From Streptomyces sp. NBC_00690 (GTDB taxonomy: Bacteria; Actinomycetota; Actinomycetes; Streptomycetales; Streptomycetaceae): a stretch of DNA of 64,000 bases. How positions within the stretch are numbered: the stretch's first letter is position 1; the number at the start of each line of letters is the position of its first letter. A program made the position numbers and the translations under genes. The notes under the pieces were generated by a model that saw nothing but the letters and a program-made list of their open reading frames with translations, had not been told where the DNA came from and did not search any database. Location: positions 6,537,501 to 6,601,500 of the forward strand of contig NZ_CP109009.1 in assembly GCF_036226685.1 (NCBI RefSeq), given 5' to 3'. Below, piece by piece: positions 45,054-54,704 of this stretch.

Positions 45054-46812
45054 CACCGAACGGATGCAGGTACGCGCTCTCGGCCGGCGCGTACTGCGAC
45101 GGTTCGCCGAGCACAAGGCAGGCTTCGCCCTGTCCTTGCTGACCGTCGTGCTGTCCACGGGACTCGGGATCACCGGGCCGCTGTTCCTTCGCGTCATCGT
45201 CGACGAGGCCGTGCCCCAGGGCGACCGGACGCTGCTGATGTGGATGTGTTTGGGCATGCTCGCCGTAGGGATCGCCCAGAGCGGCTTCTTCTACCTCCAG
45301 AGCAGGTTGACGAACTCGATCGGTCTCGGGGTGGTCCACGGTCTGCGGGTGGACGTGTACCAACGGGTGCAGTCGATGCCGATCACCTTCCACGCCGGCC
45401 GGTCCGGATCCGAGGTGCAGACGAGGCTGGCCAGTGACATCGGCGGCATCTCCGATGTGATCACCTTCACCGCTCAGCACGCACTCGGGTCACTGACGAT
45501 GGTCATCACCATCGGAACGGCCATGCTCATCCTCAGTTGGCCCATCGCCGTGGTGGCGATCGGTCTCACGCTGGGGCTGGTCATCATGAACCAGCGCTAC
45601 GCCGAACGGCAACGCCTCCTGGCCGTCGAGGCGCAGGAGCACACATCCGAGATGATGCGCCTGGCCGGCGAACACCTCTCCCTGCCCGGTGTCCTCATGG
45701 GACGCACGATGCGCTGCTGGGGCGGCCAGCGAGACCGGTTCCGGGCGTCGTCGGCGGCCATCGCCGATCTGACGATCCGTGAGCGTGCCATGGCGACCAG
45801 CGCTGAGTCGATCATCGGTGTCTCCTTCGCGGTGATCCCGCCGGTCGTCTACTGGATGGCGGGCGGCGGCTTCACCAGCCTGTCGATCGGTACTGCGATC
45901 GTGCTGGTCGTGCTGCAACTCCAACTCGCACAGCCGATCCAGGCACTGCTCGGCCTGAGCACGTCCGTACGGCGCTCGCTCGCCCACTTCGACCGGATCT
46001 TCGAGTACATCGACCTCGGACCGACGGCGGCCCTGCCGGCGCCGCGCCCGCCCGACACCGGAGCCCGGGGACCAGCGGTCGGCATCACACTGAGCGAGGT
46101 CTCCTACCGCTATCCGGAGAGCGGCAGGAGCACCCTGTGCGGGATCAACCTGGATTTCCCGGCCGGCTCCACCACCATGATCGTGGGCTCCACCGGCTCC
46201 GGGAAGAGCACGCTGGGCTACCTCGTGGCGGGACTGCTGGAGCCCGGCGCCGGTACGGTCCGGGTGTTCGGCGGCGATGAGAAGCCGTCCGAGACGGTCC
46301 TGTTGGTGCCCCAAGAGCCGGGCATCTTCAACGCCTCCTTCCGGGACAATCTCCTCCTCGCCCGGCCCGGCGCCACCGAGGCCGAACTGCGCGAGGTGCT
46401 GTCCCGGTTGGCTCTCGACGATCTCGTCTCCTCCTTCCCCGAAGGACTGGACACCTCGGTCGGTGAAAGGGGCTACCAACTCTCCGGTGGCGAACGCCAG
46501 CGACTCGGGCTGGCCCGCGCCCTGCTGTCGGACGCCCCCGTCGTCGTGCTCGACGAGGTGACGAGCGCGCTGGACTGGGCGACGGAACGAACGGTGCAGG
46601 CGGCGTTGGAGGAACTGCGCGGCAACCGGACCACGGTCGTCATCAGCCACCGGCTGTCCGGAGTCAAGGACACCGACCGCGTCGTCGTTCTCGCGGAAGG
46701 GGTCGTCGCCGAGAAGGGCACCCACGGCGAACTCCGTACCGCGCCCGGCCGCTACTCCGACCTCCTCCGCCTGCGCGACGAGGACCTGTCCGAGGCGGGT
46801 GCGGCACCGTGA
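45046..46812 (+). CDS. ABC exporter, fused membrane and ATP-binding domains
   Basis: 588 aa, starting at a GTG that overlaps the SagB-like gene by 8 bp. Residues ~20-310 form a six-helix membrane domain. The ATP-binding domain has the P-loop VGSTGSGKSTLGYLVAG (about 380), signature YQLSGGERQRLGLARALL (about 479) and Walker B VVVLDEVTSALDW. No C39 peptidase domain is present, so leader removal needs another enzyme. It most likely exports the modified peptide and may also give self-protection. Coupled to the next gene by GTGA. Confidence 0.9.
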   Translation: MSDTERMQVRALGRRVLRRFAEHKAGFALSLLTVVLSTGLGITGPLFLRVIVDEAVPQGDRTLLMWMCLGMLAVGIAQSGFFYLQSRLTNSIGLGVVHGLRVDVYQRVQSMPITFHAGRSGSEVQTRLASDIGGISDVITFTAQHALGSLTMVITIGTAMLILSWPIAVVAIGLTLGLVIMNQRYAERQRLLAVEAQEHTSEMMRLAGEHLSLPGVLMGRTMRCWGGQRDRFRASSAAIADLTIRERAMATSAESIIGVSFAVIPPVVYWMAGGGFTSLSIGTAIVLVVLQLQLAQPIQALLGLSTSVRRSLAHFDRIFEYIDLGPTAALPAPRPPDTGARGPAVGITLSEVSYRYPESGRSTLCGINLDFPAGSTTMIVGSTGSGKSTLGYLVAGLLEPGAGTVRVFGGDEKPSETVLLVPQEPGIFNASFRDNLLLARPGATEAELREVLSRLALDDLVSSFPEGLDTSVGERGYQLSGGERQRLGLARALLSDAPVVVLDEVTSALDWATERTVQAALEELRGNRTTVVISHRLSGVKDTDRVVVLAEGVVAEKGTHGELRTAPGRYSDLLRLRDEDLSEAGAAP

Positions 46813-47933
46813 GCCCGCCCGTCAGACTATCCGCGGCGATCATGACCCATCCCGCCCGCAGGGCGAGAGCCCTCGCACTCAGGGACAGCCTTCCGGAGTT
46901 GCGCCTCCAGGTCGTCGAGGATCCCGACCCGTACGGCCCCGGCTCCTGTTCGGCGAGGACCGCGGTGCTCGCGTGGGGGGCGCTGGCACCCGAGGCCACT
47001 CACCACCTGGTCCTTCAGGACGACGCCGTCCCCGTTCCGGACCTGCGGGAACGTGTGCTGCGCGCAGTCCGGGAGCGGCCGGCCGCCGCGATCAGCCTCT
47101 ACACGGAATGGGCTTCGGCCACGTCGTCCGCCGTCCACCTGGCGGCCTGGCTCGGACAGCCCTTCGCCGAGGTGTGCGACCCGTACACACCCTGTATCGG
47201 ACTCGTCCTGCCGGCGAAGGCAGCCCGAAAACTCGCGAGGACGACGCCGGAGGTTCCGCAGGACGACGTCATGATCGCCGGTGTGCTGCACCGGCTCGGT
47301 GTGCCCGCGTACGTCACCGTTCCGCATCTGGTCCAGCACGCGACCGAGATGAGTCTCACCGGCAATACCCCGATGGGGCTGCGGCTCGCCGCCTGCTATA
47401 CCACCGAGCCCCATGGCGACACCTCGCCGGTCGTGGATGCCCGGGTGGACCTGCTGCCGTGCTTCTCCCGCTCGTACGGCAGGCCGTACTACCTGGAACG
47501 GAACCCCGACAGCGCCTTCGGCTGGTCGCAGAGCGGTCTGCTCGACGTCCTGCGCAGCCGAGATGTGGATGTGCCCGCCCTACAACGCACGGCGGCCCGC
47601 AGGGCGGCGGGTCTGCACCGCGCCGAACCGGATCTGCGGCCCGACATCGTCATCAGCCTGTGGATCACCGCATGGCTGGGGGGTGTCGAACTGCGCCGGC
47701 TCCTCGACGACCATGCCGTGGCCCCGGCCCGGGTGCTCGACCGGAGACTGGGGCAGATCGCCCTGGCCAACATCGGCCCCGGGATCTTCGACCAGTACCT
47801 GCTGCCGGAAAGACTCCTGGAACTGTCACCCGTCCTGGAGACCTTCGCCCATGAGGCGTTCACCGAGGGCGTCACCCCGTCCGGAAGCCGCGACGCGCAA
47901 CTACTCCCCGACCACCGGTTGCCCAGCAGTTGA
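46809..47933 (+). CDS. Glycosyltransferase-like protein (GT-A type, tentative)
   Basis: 374 aa, starting in a GTGA overlap with the ABC gene. It begins LSAAIMTHPARRARALALRD and contains HHLVLQDDAVPVPDLRERV (about residue 66-85), a GT-A-like hydrophobic strand followed by acidic DD that could bind metal and nucleotide sugar. A second acidic motif is VPQDDVMIAGVLHRLGVP (about 154-171). The pattern resembles GT2/GT25-like transferases but I cannot assign a family. Location in the RiPP operon suggests it glycosylates the peptide. Confidence 0.6.
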   Translation: MSPPVRLSAAIMTHPARRARALALRDSLPELRLQVVEDPDPYGPGSCSARTAVLAWGALAPEATHHLVLQDDAVPVPDLRERVLRAVRERPAAAISLYTEWASATSSAVHLAAWLGQPFAEVCDPYTPCIGLVLPAKAARKLARTTPEVPQDDVMIAGVLHRLGVPAYVTVPHLVQHATEMSLTGNTPMGLRLAACYTTEPHGDTSPVVDARVDLLPCFSRSYGRPYYLERNPDSAFGWSQSGLLDVLRSRDVDVPALQRTAARRAAGLHRAEPDLRPDIVISLWITAWLGGVELRRLLDDHAVAPARVLDRRLGQIALANIGPGIFDQYLLPERLLELSPVLETFAHEAFTEGVTPSGSRDAQLLPDHRLPSS

Positions 47934-47947
47934 AGAGGAACCCACCG

Positions 47948-49000
47948 ATGAGAGTCAACTTCGTCTCCCGCGGGCACGGCTACGGTCACGCCGCCCGGGA
48001 CCTGAGGATCATGGCCGCCATGCGCCGGGTGAACCCCGGGATACAGATCAGGCTGGCCTCGGCGGGAAGCGGAGCGGACTACTACCGCTCCCGCGGTGTC
48101 GAGGCCGTCGACCTCGGTTTCGACGACGCCGACGATATGGGCGAGGCGGCGAGTTGGCGCATCTGGCGATTCCTGTACGAGCATGCTGACGCTGACCTCG
48201 TGGTGAGCGACGAGTTCCTGACCGTGCCCGGATTCTGCCGCAATGTACTTGACCTTCCGAACGTGCTGATCACCGACTGGTTCTTCGCCGAGCTCGGCTT
48301 GCCGGAGTTCGACGCGCGCTTGGACGACGCACGGGAAGTCGTGGTCCCCGACTTTCCCGAGGCACATCCGCTCGCTCCGGCCACCACCGCGCCGATCTGG
48401 TACTGCGGCCCCCTGGTGGACTCCTTCACCCCACAGCGGGCCGAGGCGCGGAAGACCCTCGGCATCGACGAGGACGCGCTCGTCCTGACCGTGGCGGCGG
48501 GAGGCCGGCCGGACCGCATCGACGCACTGCGGATCCAGTTGCAGGCACTCCAGGCATGGAGCGGACACGCCGCACTCGGGGACCAACTGCTCCTGATGGC
48601 AGACCCCCCGCCCACCCGGGGCCGTGTCCCGACCGCCCCCAACATCCACTGGGTCGGGCGCAGCGATCGGCCCGAACTGTACTACCGGGCCGCGGATGTC
48701 GTGCTGGCCAATGCCCTGGGCTTCACCAGCTGCGAACTCGTGGCCAACGGCGTACCGGTCGTTGCCGCCGTCACCCCGGACCCCGACCAAGAGATGCGCA
48801 TCGGATTCACCGAGCGCATGGACACACTGGAACGCATCGGCCTGCTGACCCGCACCAGCACCGACGAGGACCCCGCGACCTTGTGGGCCCTGGTCCAGGA
48901 GATGCGCCGACGGGCCGACGACGATCCGGTCTCCGAGGACATCTGGGCCGACCCCCTGGAAGTCGCCACCCGAATACTGGGCCACGGCCGGGTGGGGTGA
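47948..49000 (+). CDS. GT-B glycosyltransferase (MurG/GT1-like)
   Basis: 350 aa; GAGGAA lies 8 nt before the ATG at 47948. The N-terminal motif SRGHGYGHAARDLRIMAAMR is the donor/acceptor-loop signature of MurG/MGT-type GT-B enzymes. The C-terminal donor site has LTVAAGGRPDRID (about 178) and YRAADVVLANALGFTSCELV (about 247) with GVPVVAAVTPDPDQEMR. It should transfer a sugar from a nucleotide donor to a small molecule or peptide. It is the last gene of the RiPP operon, 14 bp after the previous stop. Confidence 0.82.
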   Translation: MRVNFVSRGHGYGHAARDLRIMAAMRRVNPGIQIRLASAGSGADYYRSRGVEAVDLGFDDADDMGEAASWRIWRFLYEHADADLVVSDEFLTVPGFCRNVLDLPNVLITDWFFAELGLPEFDARLDDAREVVVPDFPEAHPLAPATTAPIWYCGPLVDSFTPQRAEARKTLGIDEDALVLTVAAGGRPDRIDALRIQLQALQAWSGHAALGDQLLLMADPPPTRGRVPTAPNIHWVGRSDRPELYYRAADVVLANALGFTSCELVANGVPVVAAVTPDPDQEMRIGFTERMDTLERIGLLTRTSTDEDPATLWALVQEMRRRADDDPVSEDIWADPLEVATRILGHGRVG

Positions 49001-49018
49001 GCCTCCTTCGCGGGACCG

Positions 49019-49210
49019 GCGTACTGGGCGTACTGGGCGTTCTGCGCGTACTTGGTGGTCAGGGCGTCGTCAGTGGGATCCGGTGCGGAGGGCATGGCGC
49101 ACGTCAGCCCGGAATGCTCGGTCTGCCTCGTCGCCCGTGAACATAAGGAAGCCGGTCTCCAGCGCGCTCTCCACGGCGTCCCAGGGCAACGTCAGCCCCT
49201 GATCCATCCA
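49019..49210 (-). pseudogene. Short C-terminal gene remnant with adjacent tandem repeats
   Basis: In the 941-bp gap 49001-49941 the only coding-like segment is on the minus strand at 49070-49210, 46 residues (WMDQGLTLPWDAVESALETG then FLMFTGDEADRAFRADVRHA) ending in a stop. It has normal codon bias but no start or upstream protein-like sequence, so it looks like the tail of a deleted gene. At 49019-49055 a short 9-bp repeat (gcgtactgg) occurs. The rest of the gap shows nothing clear. Confidence 0.4.
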
Positions 49211-49941
49211 ACTGGTGGCTTGTAGAGGGCGTTCTGCCCATATTGCGCATCCTCTTGAGTGGGCCACGGCAAAGACGGGCGGGCAGCCTGTCAGGCTGCC
49301 CGTGCGAGCCATGATCGAAAGCGGCCCGCCGCTGCTGCCATGACGTGAGATGGCCAGCGGAACCCATGGGCCCAGCAAGCCGCAGGACCGAAACTGCTGG
49401 CAGGCCCTGATCGGGGGAGTCGGGCCTCCCGACTCGATGCCGGGGGTCGACGGGCAGAGACGCTGTGACCGGATTCCGGACGCGTCACGCCGTATTCCGG
49501 TGCTCGGACTCTCGGTCGCGGCGTCAACTCCGCTGCGGGCGGGCGGCCTTCCACGGACACCACCCGCACTCCTGCATCCCCTCCGTGCCAGGACAGCGGT
49601 CCTGCGCCAGGGCTGAGCATTGGGCGGTGTCACACCCGCCCTACAGGGACTTCCGTACCGCTTCACACGACTGAGCAGCCTTGTGGACGGGTGCACAGGC
49701 GTTCAACGCGCTCACGGAACGATCAAGGCCGGAATCGTTCAGGAACCGGTTTGGGGGCACTCTGGGATGTACGCATCCCCAAGCGTGCGCGGCATCACCG
49801 CCGGGGCATTCCGCCGTCGGCCCGCGCGGCAGAACTCGTTCCGCCGCGCGGGGCCTGGGCCCACCGCGGTCGCCGGACACAACACCACGGTCGAACACGT
49901 CTGCTTCGCCGTGCCCACCAACCATGAGGACCCGATGCCAG

Positions 49942-51363
49942 ATGACTACCGACGTCAGCAAACGCCCCCGTACCAGGACCTTCCCCTTGTTGGCCGGGAT
50001 CAGTGGCCCTAGGGCGCTGCGCGCCGTTCCCGCTGAGCGGGTGCCGTTGCTGGCGGCGCAGATCAGAGACTTCCTGGTGGAGAAGGTGTGTGCGTCGGGC
50101 GGTCATCTGGGCCCGAACCTGGGGATGGTGGAACTCACCCTCGCCCTGCACCGGGTGTTCGACTCGCCGCGCGATGCGCTCGTGTTCGACATCGGCCACC
50201 AGGCTTATGTGCACAAGCTATTGACCGGCCGCCACCAGGACTTCGACTCGCTGCGCCAGGCCGGAGGTCTGACCGGATACCCGTCCCGTACCGAGTCCGA
50301 GCACGACGTGGTGGAGAACTCGCACGCCACCACCGCACTGTCGTATGCAGACGGCCTCGTCAGGGCCCGCGAACTAGCCGGTGAGGACAGCCGGGCGGTG
50401 GTCGCGGTCATCGGCGACGGCGCGCTGACCGGCGGGATGGGATGGGAAGCGCTCAACAACCTCGGCGGCACCGGTCGGCCCGTGATCGTGGTCCTCAATG
50501 ACAACGGCCGCTCCTACGCCCCCACCACCGGTGCCCTCACCGACCACCTGACCACCCTCAAGCGGGACCGCGGCATCACAGGCCACCGCAGCAATCTCTT
50601 CCGCGAACTGGGCTTCACCTACCTGGGGCCGGTTGATGGTCACAACACCGGGGCGGTCGAGGACGCGCTGCGCCGCGCACGGGATCTGGGCGGGCCTGTG
50701 GTGGTGCATGTGGTCACGGTGAAGGGGAGGGGCTACCAGCCGGCTGAGGCCGATGAGGCGGACTGTCTCCACGCGGTCGGCGTCGTCGCCCGGACAACCG
50801 GACGTCCCGCCGTACGTGCGGGGTCTTCCGGGCAGTCGTGGACGAGCGTCTTCGGGCAGAACCTGGCGCAAGTGGCCGCCGAACACAACGATGTGGTGGC
50901 GATAACCGCCTCGATGCTCCGACCGACAGGGCTGCATCCGATGCGGGAGAGGTTCCCGAAGCGGGTCTTCGACGTCGGAATCGCCGAGCAGCACGCCGTC
51001 ACCTCGGCGGCCGGGCTGGCGATGGGCGGATTCCATCCGGTCGTCGCCCTCTACGCGACGTTCCTGAACCGGGCATTCGACCAGGTCCTGATGGATGTGG
51101 CCCTGCACCGACTGGCGGTGACGTTCGTGCTCGACCGGGCCGGGATCACCGGCCCCGACGGGCCGAGTCATCACGGCATGTGGGATGTGAGTCTGCTCTC
51201 CGCGGTGCCGGGACTACGGATGGCCGCACACCGTGCCATCGGCTTGGCCCATGGCCATGAGCACCACGGCGAGGCGTTGGTGACGAGCCATCAGCCCCAT
51301 CATCGGGCCGCGCCGCCCACCCGGACCACGACCGGCTCGGCGACGGCCCCCGGGGAGGCGTGA
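49942..51363 (+). CDS. dxs: 1-deoxy-D-xylulose-5-phosphate synthase lacking its C-terminal domain
   Basis: 473 aa from ATG 49942 (full DXS is about 620-650). The first step of the MEP pathway condenses pyruvate and glyceraldehyde-3-phosphate with thiamine diphosphate. Domain I has [32 protein letters not shown], and [16 protein letters not shown] with NDNGRSYAP. Domain II has [17 protein letters not shown] (catalytic Glu) and [16 protein letters not shown] with [15 protein letters not shown]. After PGLRMAA (about residue 429) the conserved sequence stops and an unrelated ~45-residue His/Thr-rich tail replaces transketolase domain III. The catalytic residues shown are present but domain III normally contributes to the dimer. 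It may be inactive or rescued by a partner. The stop overlaps ispG. Confidence 0.85.
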   Translation: MTTDVSKRPRTRTFPLLAGISGPRALRAVPAERVPLLAAQIRDFLVEKVCASGGHLGPNLGMVELTLALHRVFDSPRDALVFDIGHQAYVHKLLTGRHQDFDSLRQAGGLTGYPSRTESEHDVVENSHATTALSYADGLVRARELAGEDSRAVVAVIGDGALTGGMGWEALNNLGGTGRPVIVVLNDNGRSYAPTTGALTDHLTTLKRDRGITGHRSNLFRELGFTYLGPVDGHNTGAVEDALRRARDLGGPVVVHVVTVKGRGYQPAEADEADCLHAVGVVARTTGRPAVRAGSSGQSWTSVFGQNLAQVAAEHNDVVAITASMLRPTGLHPMRERFPKRVFDVGIAEQHAVTSAAGLAMGGFHPVVALYATFLNRAFDQVLMDVALHRLAVTFVLDRAGITGPDGPSHHGMWDVSLLSAVPGLRMAAHRAIGLAHGHEHHGEALVTSHQPHHRAAPPTRTTTGSATAPGEA

Positions 51364-52502
51364 TGCCCACCGTTGAGCTGGGCCTTCCCGCGGTGCCGAA
51401 GACTCCGGTGCGCCGCCGCACCCACCCCATCCACGTGGGGAGCGTTGTCGTCGGCGGCGGCGCACCGGTCTCCGTACAGACCATGACCACCACCGTGACC
51501 GCGGACGTCGACGCCACCCTTCAGCAGATAGCGGAGGTCACCGCAGCCGGCTGCGACATCATCCGCGTCGCGGTCCCCTCGCAGGACGACGCCGACGCCC
51601 TCCCGCGCATCGTCGCCCGGTCGAAGCTGCCGGTGATAGCCGACATCCACTTCCAGCCCCGCTATGTCTACGCAGCGATCGACGCAGGCTGTGCGGCGGT
51701 CCGGGTGAACCCGGGCAACATCCGCAGGTTCGACGACCGCGTCGGCCAGATCGCGAAGGCCGCCGGGGCGGCGGGGGTGCCGATCCGTATCGGGGTCAAC
51801 GCCGGCTCCCTTGACCCCCGCCTGCTCGCCAAGCACGGCAGCGCGACCCCCGAGGCACTGGTGGAGTCCGCTTTGTGGGAGTGCTCCCTGTTCGAGGAAC
51901 ACGGCTTCACGGACATCAAGATCGCGGTCAAGCACCATGACCCGCTCACCATGATTGCCGCGAACCAACTCCTCGCCCGCGCCTGCGACCACCCCCTCCA
52001 CCTCGGTGTCACCGAAGCCGGACCTGCCTTCCAAGGGGCCATCAAATCCGCTGTCGCCCTCGGGGTCCTTCTCAGGGAAGGCATCGGCGACACCATCCGG
52101 GTCTCCCTCTCCGCGCCCCCGGTCGAGCAGGTGAAGGCCGGCTGCCACATCCTGTCCTCCCTCGGCCTGCGCCCCCGGAAGCTGGAGATTGTCTCCTGCC
52201 CCGGCTGCGGACGCCTCCAAGTCGACATCCACCAACTCGCCTCCCGAGTGGAAGCCGCGTTCGACGGCTTCCCCCACCCCTTGCGCATCGCGGTGATGGG
52301 CTGCGTCGTCAACGGCCCCGGCGAGGCACGCGAAGCCGACCTCGGCGTCTCCTGCGGCAATGGCAAAGGCCAGATCTTCGCCCAGGGCGAGGTCATCCGC
52401 ACCGTCCCCGAAAACAAGATCGTCGACGCCCTCCTGGATGAAGCCCTCCGACTCGTCGATGAACCCGCAGCCCAGAACACATCTGTAGGGGAATCCACAT
52501 GA
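51363..52502 (+). CDS. ispG: (E)-4-hydroxy-3-methylbut-2-enyl-diphosphate synthase IspG (GcpE)
   Basis: 379 aa, the [4Fe-4S] enzyme making HMBPP in the MEP pathway. ATG 51363 is preferred over GTG 51360 because GGGGAGG is 4 nt before it. Diagnostic sequences are [59 protein letters not shown] (cluster Cys, about 279) and [17 protein letters not shown] (about 312). All expected Cys are present. It is translationally coupled to dxs and, by ATGA, to the prenyltransferase. Confidence 0.94.
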   Translation: MPTVELGLPAVPKTPVRRRTHPIHVGSVVVGGGAPVSVQTMTTTVTADVDATLQQIAEVTAAGCDIIRVAVPSQDDADALPRIVARSKLPVIADIHFQPRYVYAAIDAGCAAVRVNPGNIRRFDDRVGQIAKAAGAAGVPIRIGVNAGSLDPRLLAKHGSATPEALVESALWECSLFEEHGFTDIKIAVKHHDPLTMIAANQLLARACDHPLHLGVTEAGPAFQGAIKSAVALGVLLREGIGDTIRVSLSAPPVEQVKAGCHILSSLGLRPRKLEIVSCPGCGRLQVDIHQLASRVEAAFDGFPHPLRIAVMGCVVNGPGEAREADLGVSCGNGKGQIFAQGEVIRTVPENKIVDALLDEALRLVDEPAAQNTSVGEST

Positions 52503-53593
52503 CCGCCATCACCATCCCGGCCGCGGAGCACCGCGGCCTCGACCAGGATCTGGTCCGCGTCGAAGTCGACGGGATACTCGACTGCTTCCTCACCGAGAAG
52601 GCCCGCACCGCCGCCGCACAGCGCATGCCTGCTGAAGTGACCGCAGTCCTGCGGGGCTTCCTCGCAGCCGGCGGGAAACGGATTCGCCCCCTGTTGTGTG
52701 TGACCGGCTGGCAGGCAGCGGGAGGGCAGGGCCTTCCGCGTTCGGTCGTCCAGGTCGCGGCGTCGTTGGAGATGTTCCATGCCTTCTGCCTCATCCACGA
52801 CGACGTCATGGACGAGTCCGACACCCGTCGCGGACATCCCACCGTCCACCGTGCTGTGGCGGCACACCACACCCACGGGCGCACCGGGTCCGCGGCGGAT
52901 CAACTGGGCAACAGCGCCGCCGTCCTCATCGGCGACCTCGCGCTTGCGTGGTCCGATGAACTCCTTCACACCGCCGGCCTCACCCGTCGGCAGTTGGCCG
53001 ACGTCCTACCGCTGATCGACACCATGCGCACCGAGGTCATGTACGGGCAGTACCTCGACGTCACCACCGCCGGGGCACCCACCGACGACATCGAACACGC
53101 CCTGGCGGTCTGCCGCTACAAGACCGCCAAGTACACGATCGAACGCCCCCTTCACCTCGGCGCAGCACTCACCGATGCCAGCCAGCCGCTGCTGGAGGCC
53201 CTGTCGGCGTACGCGGTTCCACTGGGGGAGGCGTTCCAGCTCCGTGACGATCTGCTCGGCGTCTTCGGTGCCCCGGATGTCACCGGCAAACCCGTACTCG
53301 ACGACCTCCGAGAAGGCAAAGCCACCGTGCTGATTGCCCACACCCTTCAGCGCGCCCACCGTGCACAGGCCGACCAACTGCGGCTCCTCCTCGGATGCCC
53401 CACCCTCACCGAAAGCCAGGCCAAAGTGGCCTGCCGCATCATCCAGGCCACCAGTGCCCACGACACCGTCAACCACATGATCGAGCAACGGTACGAGACG
53501 GCTCTTGCCGCCCTGGACACCGCACCGATCCAGCCCGCAGCCGCCGACGCCCTGCGCCGCCTTGCCGATGAGGCTGTTCGGAGAAGCACATGA
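52499..53593 (+). CDS. Polyprenyl diphosphate synthase, GGPP-synthase type
   Basis: 364 aa, starting in an ATGA overlap with ispG. The first Asp-rich motif is [13 protein letters not shown] (D101, D102, D105) and the second is [11 protein letters not shown]. The Asp motif has no two-residue insertion, and position -5 before it is Phe (F96) with Cys at -4. In the known rule for type I enzymes this predicts a C20 product, geranylgeranyl diphosphate; C15 is possible. It would feed the terpene synthase two genes downstream. Confidence 0.88.
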   Translation: MTAITIPAAEHRGLDQDLVRVEVDGILDCFLTEKARTAAAQRMPAEVTAVLRGFLAAGGKRIRPLLCVTGWQAAGGQGLPRSVVQVAASLEMFHAFCLIHDDVMDESDTRRGHPTVHRAVAAHHTHGRTGSAADQLGNSAAVLIGDLALAWSDELLHTAGLTRRQLADVLPLIDTMRTEVMYGQYLDVTTAGAPTDDIEHALAVCRYKTAKYTIERPLHLGAALTDASQPLLEALSAYAVPLGEAFQLRDDLLGVFGAPDVTGKPVLDDLREGKATVLIAHTLQRAHRAQADQLRLLLGCPTLTESQAKVACRIIQATSAHDTVNHMIEQRYETALAALDTAPIQPAAADALRRLADEAVRRST

Positions 53594-53675
53594 GCCCGGT
53601 AGCCGAGCCCTGCCAACACGAACGGGTCCACAACCGTCAGCCTCGTCTGCATTCACCACAGGAGGATCAGGTGTC

Positions 53676-54704
53676 ATGACCAAACTCGAACCCCAACGCC
53701 CGATGACTTCGGGCGACCAGTGGCCTCCACTGCCCTATCCGGCTGGTTGGTTCTGTCTGGGATTGGCATCCGAACTGAAACCGGGAACGGTCCTCACCCG
53801 CTCCTTCATGGGATCAGATGTCGTCCTGTACCGGACCGAGAAAGGTGTTGTGCGCGCTGTGGAACCGCACTGCCCGCACCTTGGAGCCCACTTGGGAATC
53901 GGCGGGAGGATCGTCGGGGAGAACATCCAATGCCCCTTCCACGCCTTCGAGTACGACCCCGACGGCACCTGTGTGCGCGTGCCCAACAGCGAACCACCGA
54001 AGAAGCTGACCCTCACGCAGCGGACCATCCGGGAACTCAACGGCCTGGTGATGATCTGGTACGCGCACGATGGTGCGGCCCCGTACTGGGATATCCCGCA
54101 GGTGGACCCGCAGGGCTTTCACCGAGCCCAACTGCACTTCAAGCATGTGTCCAGTCACCCTCAGGAACTGTATGAGAACACGGTGGACTACCGGCATTTC
54201 AGTGTGGTGCACGCCGTGCCGTTGGAAGAGATCGCACCGCCGGAAACGGACGGGCCGTTCCTCCGCGTACATACGAAGGTGCCCATTGCGCGGATTCCCG
54301 GGGTGGGCAACATCTGGGTCGGCCAGACCGTGTTGATCGCCGGTCTGGGGTACTTGGTGGCGGAGATCGACTTCCCACGCGTGGGCGTCACCGTGCGCTC
54401 CTGGGCACTGTTCACAGCGACAGACGTATGGGAGACGGACATCCGGCTGCTGGCTTCCTGTGCTGTGACAGGACCTCTCCAACACCTTCCCCGACCGGTG
54501 CAGGCACTTCTGGCGCGCCTGCTGGCGAGGGCGGTCGTCTACAAGATCGGCAAGGTCCTGGACGAGGACAACGTGATCTGGAAGAGCAAGAGGTACATGC
54601 ACCGACCCCAGCTGGCATCTGGAGACAAGGCGGTAGGGATCTACCGCCGTCACGTGCGCCAGTTCTATCCGCCCGGGACCGCCGACCAAGGAGCGCCATT
54701 GTGA
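53676..54704 (+). CDS. Rieske non-heme iron oxygenase
   Basis: 342 aa from ATG 53676 (AGGAGG 10 nt before). The Rieske [2Fe-2S] ligands are C66-P-H68 and C87-x2-H90 (EPHCPHLGAH, IQCPFHAF). The mononuclear iron site fits D172-x2-H175-x4-H180 (VDYRHFSVVHAV). The fold resembles the cholesterol-desaturase/KshA group, which hydroxylates or desaturates hydrophobic polycyclic substrates. It likely oxidises the terpene made by the downstream synthase. It overlaps that gene by GTGA. Confidence 0.92.
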   Translation: MTKLEPQRPMTSGDQWPPLPYPAGWFCLGLASELKPGTVLTRSFMGSDVVLYRTEKGVVRAVEPHCPHLGAHLGIGGRIVGENIQCPFHAFEYDPDGTCVRVPNSEPPKKLTLTQRTIRELNGLVMIWYAHDGAAPYWDIPQVDPQGFHRAQLHFKHVSSHPQELYENTVDYRHFSVVHAVPLEEIAPPETDGPFLRVHTKVPIARIPGVGNIWVGQTVLIAGLGYLVAEIDFPRVGVTVRSWALFTATDVWETDIRLLASCAVTGPLQHLPRPVQALLARLLARAVVYKIGKVLDEDNVIWKSKRYMHRPQLASGDKAVGIYRRHVRQFYPPGTADQGAPL

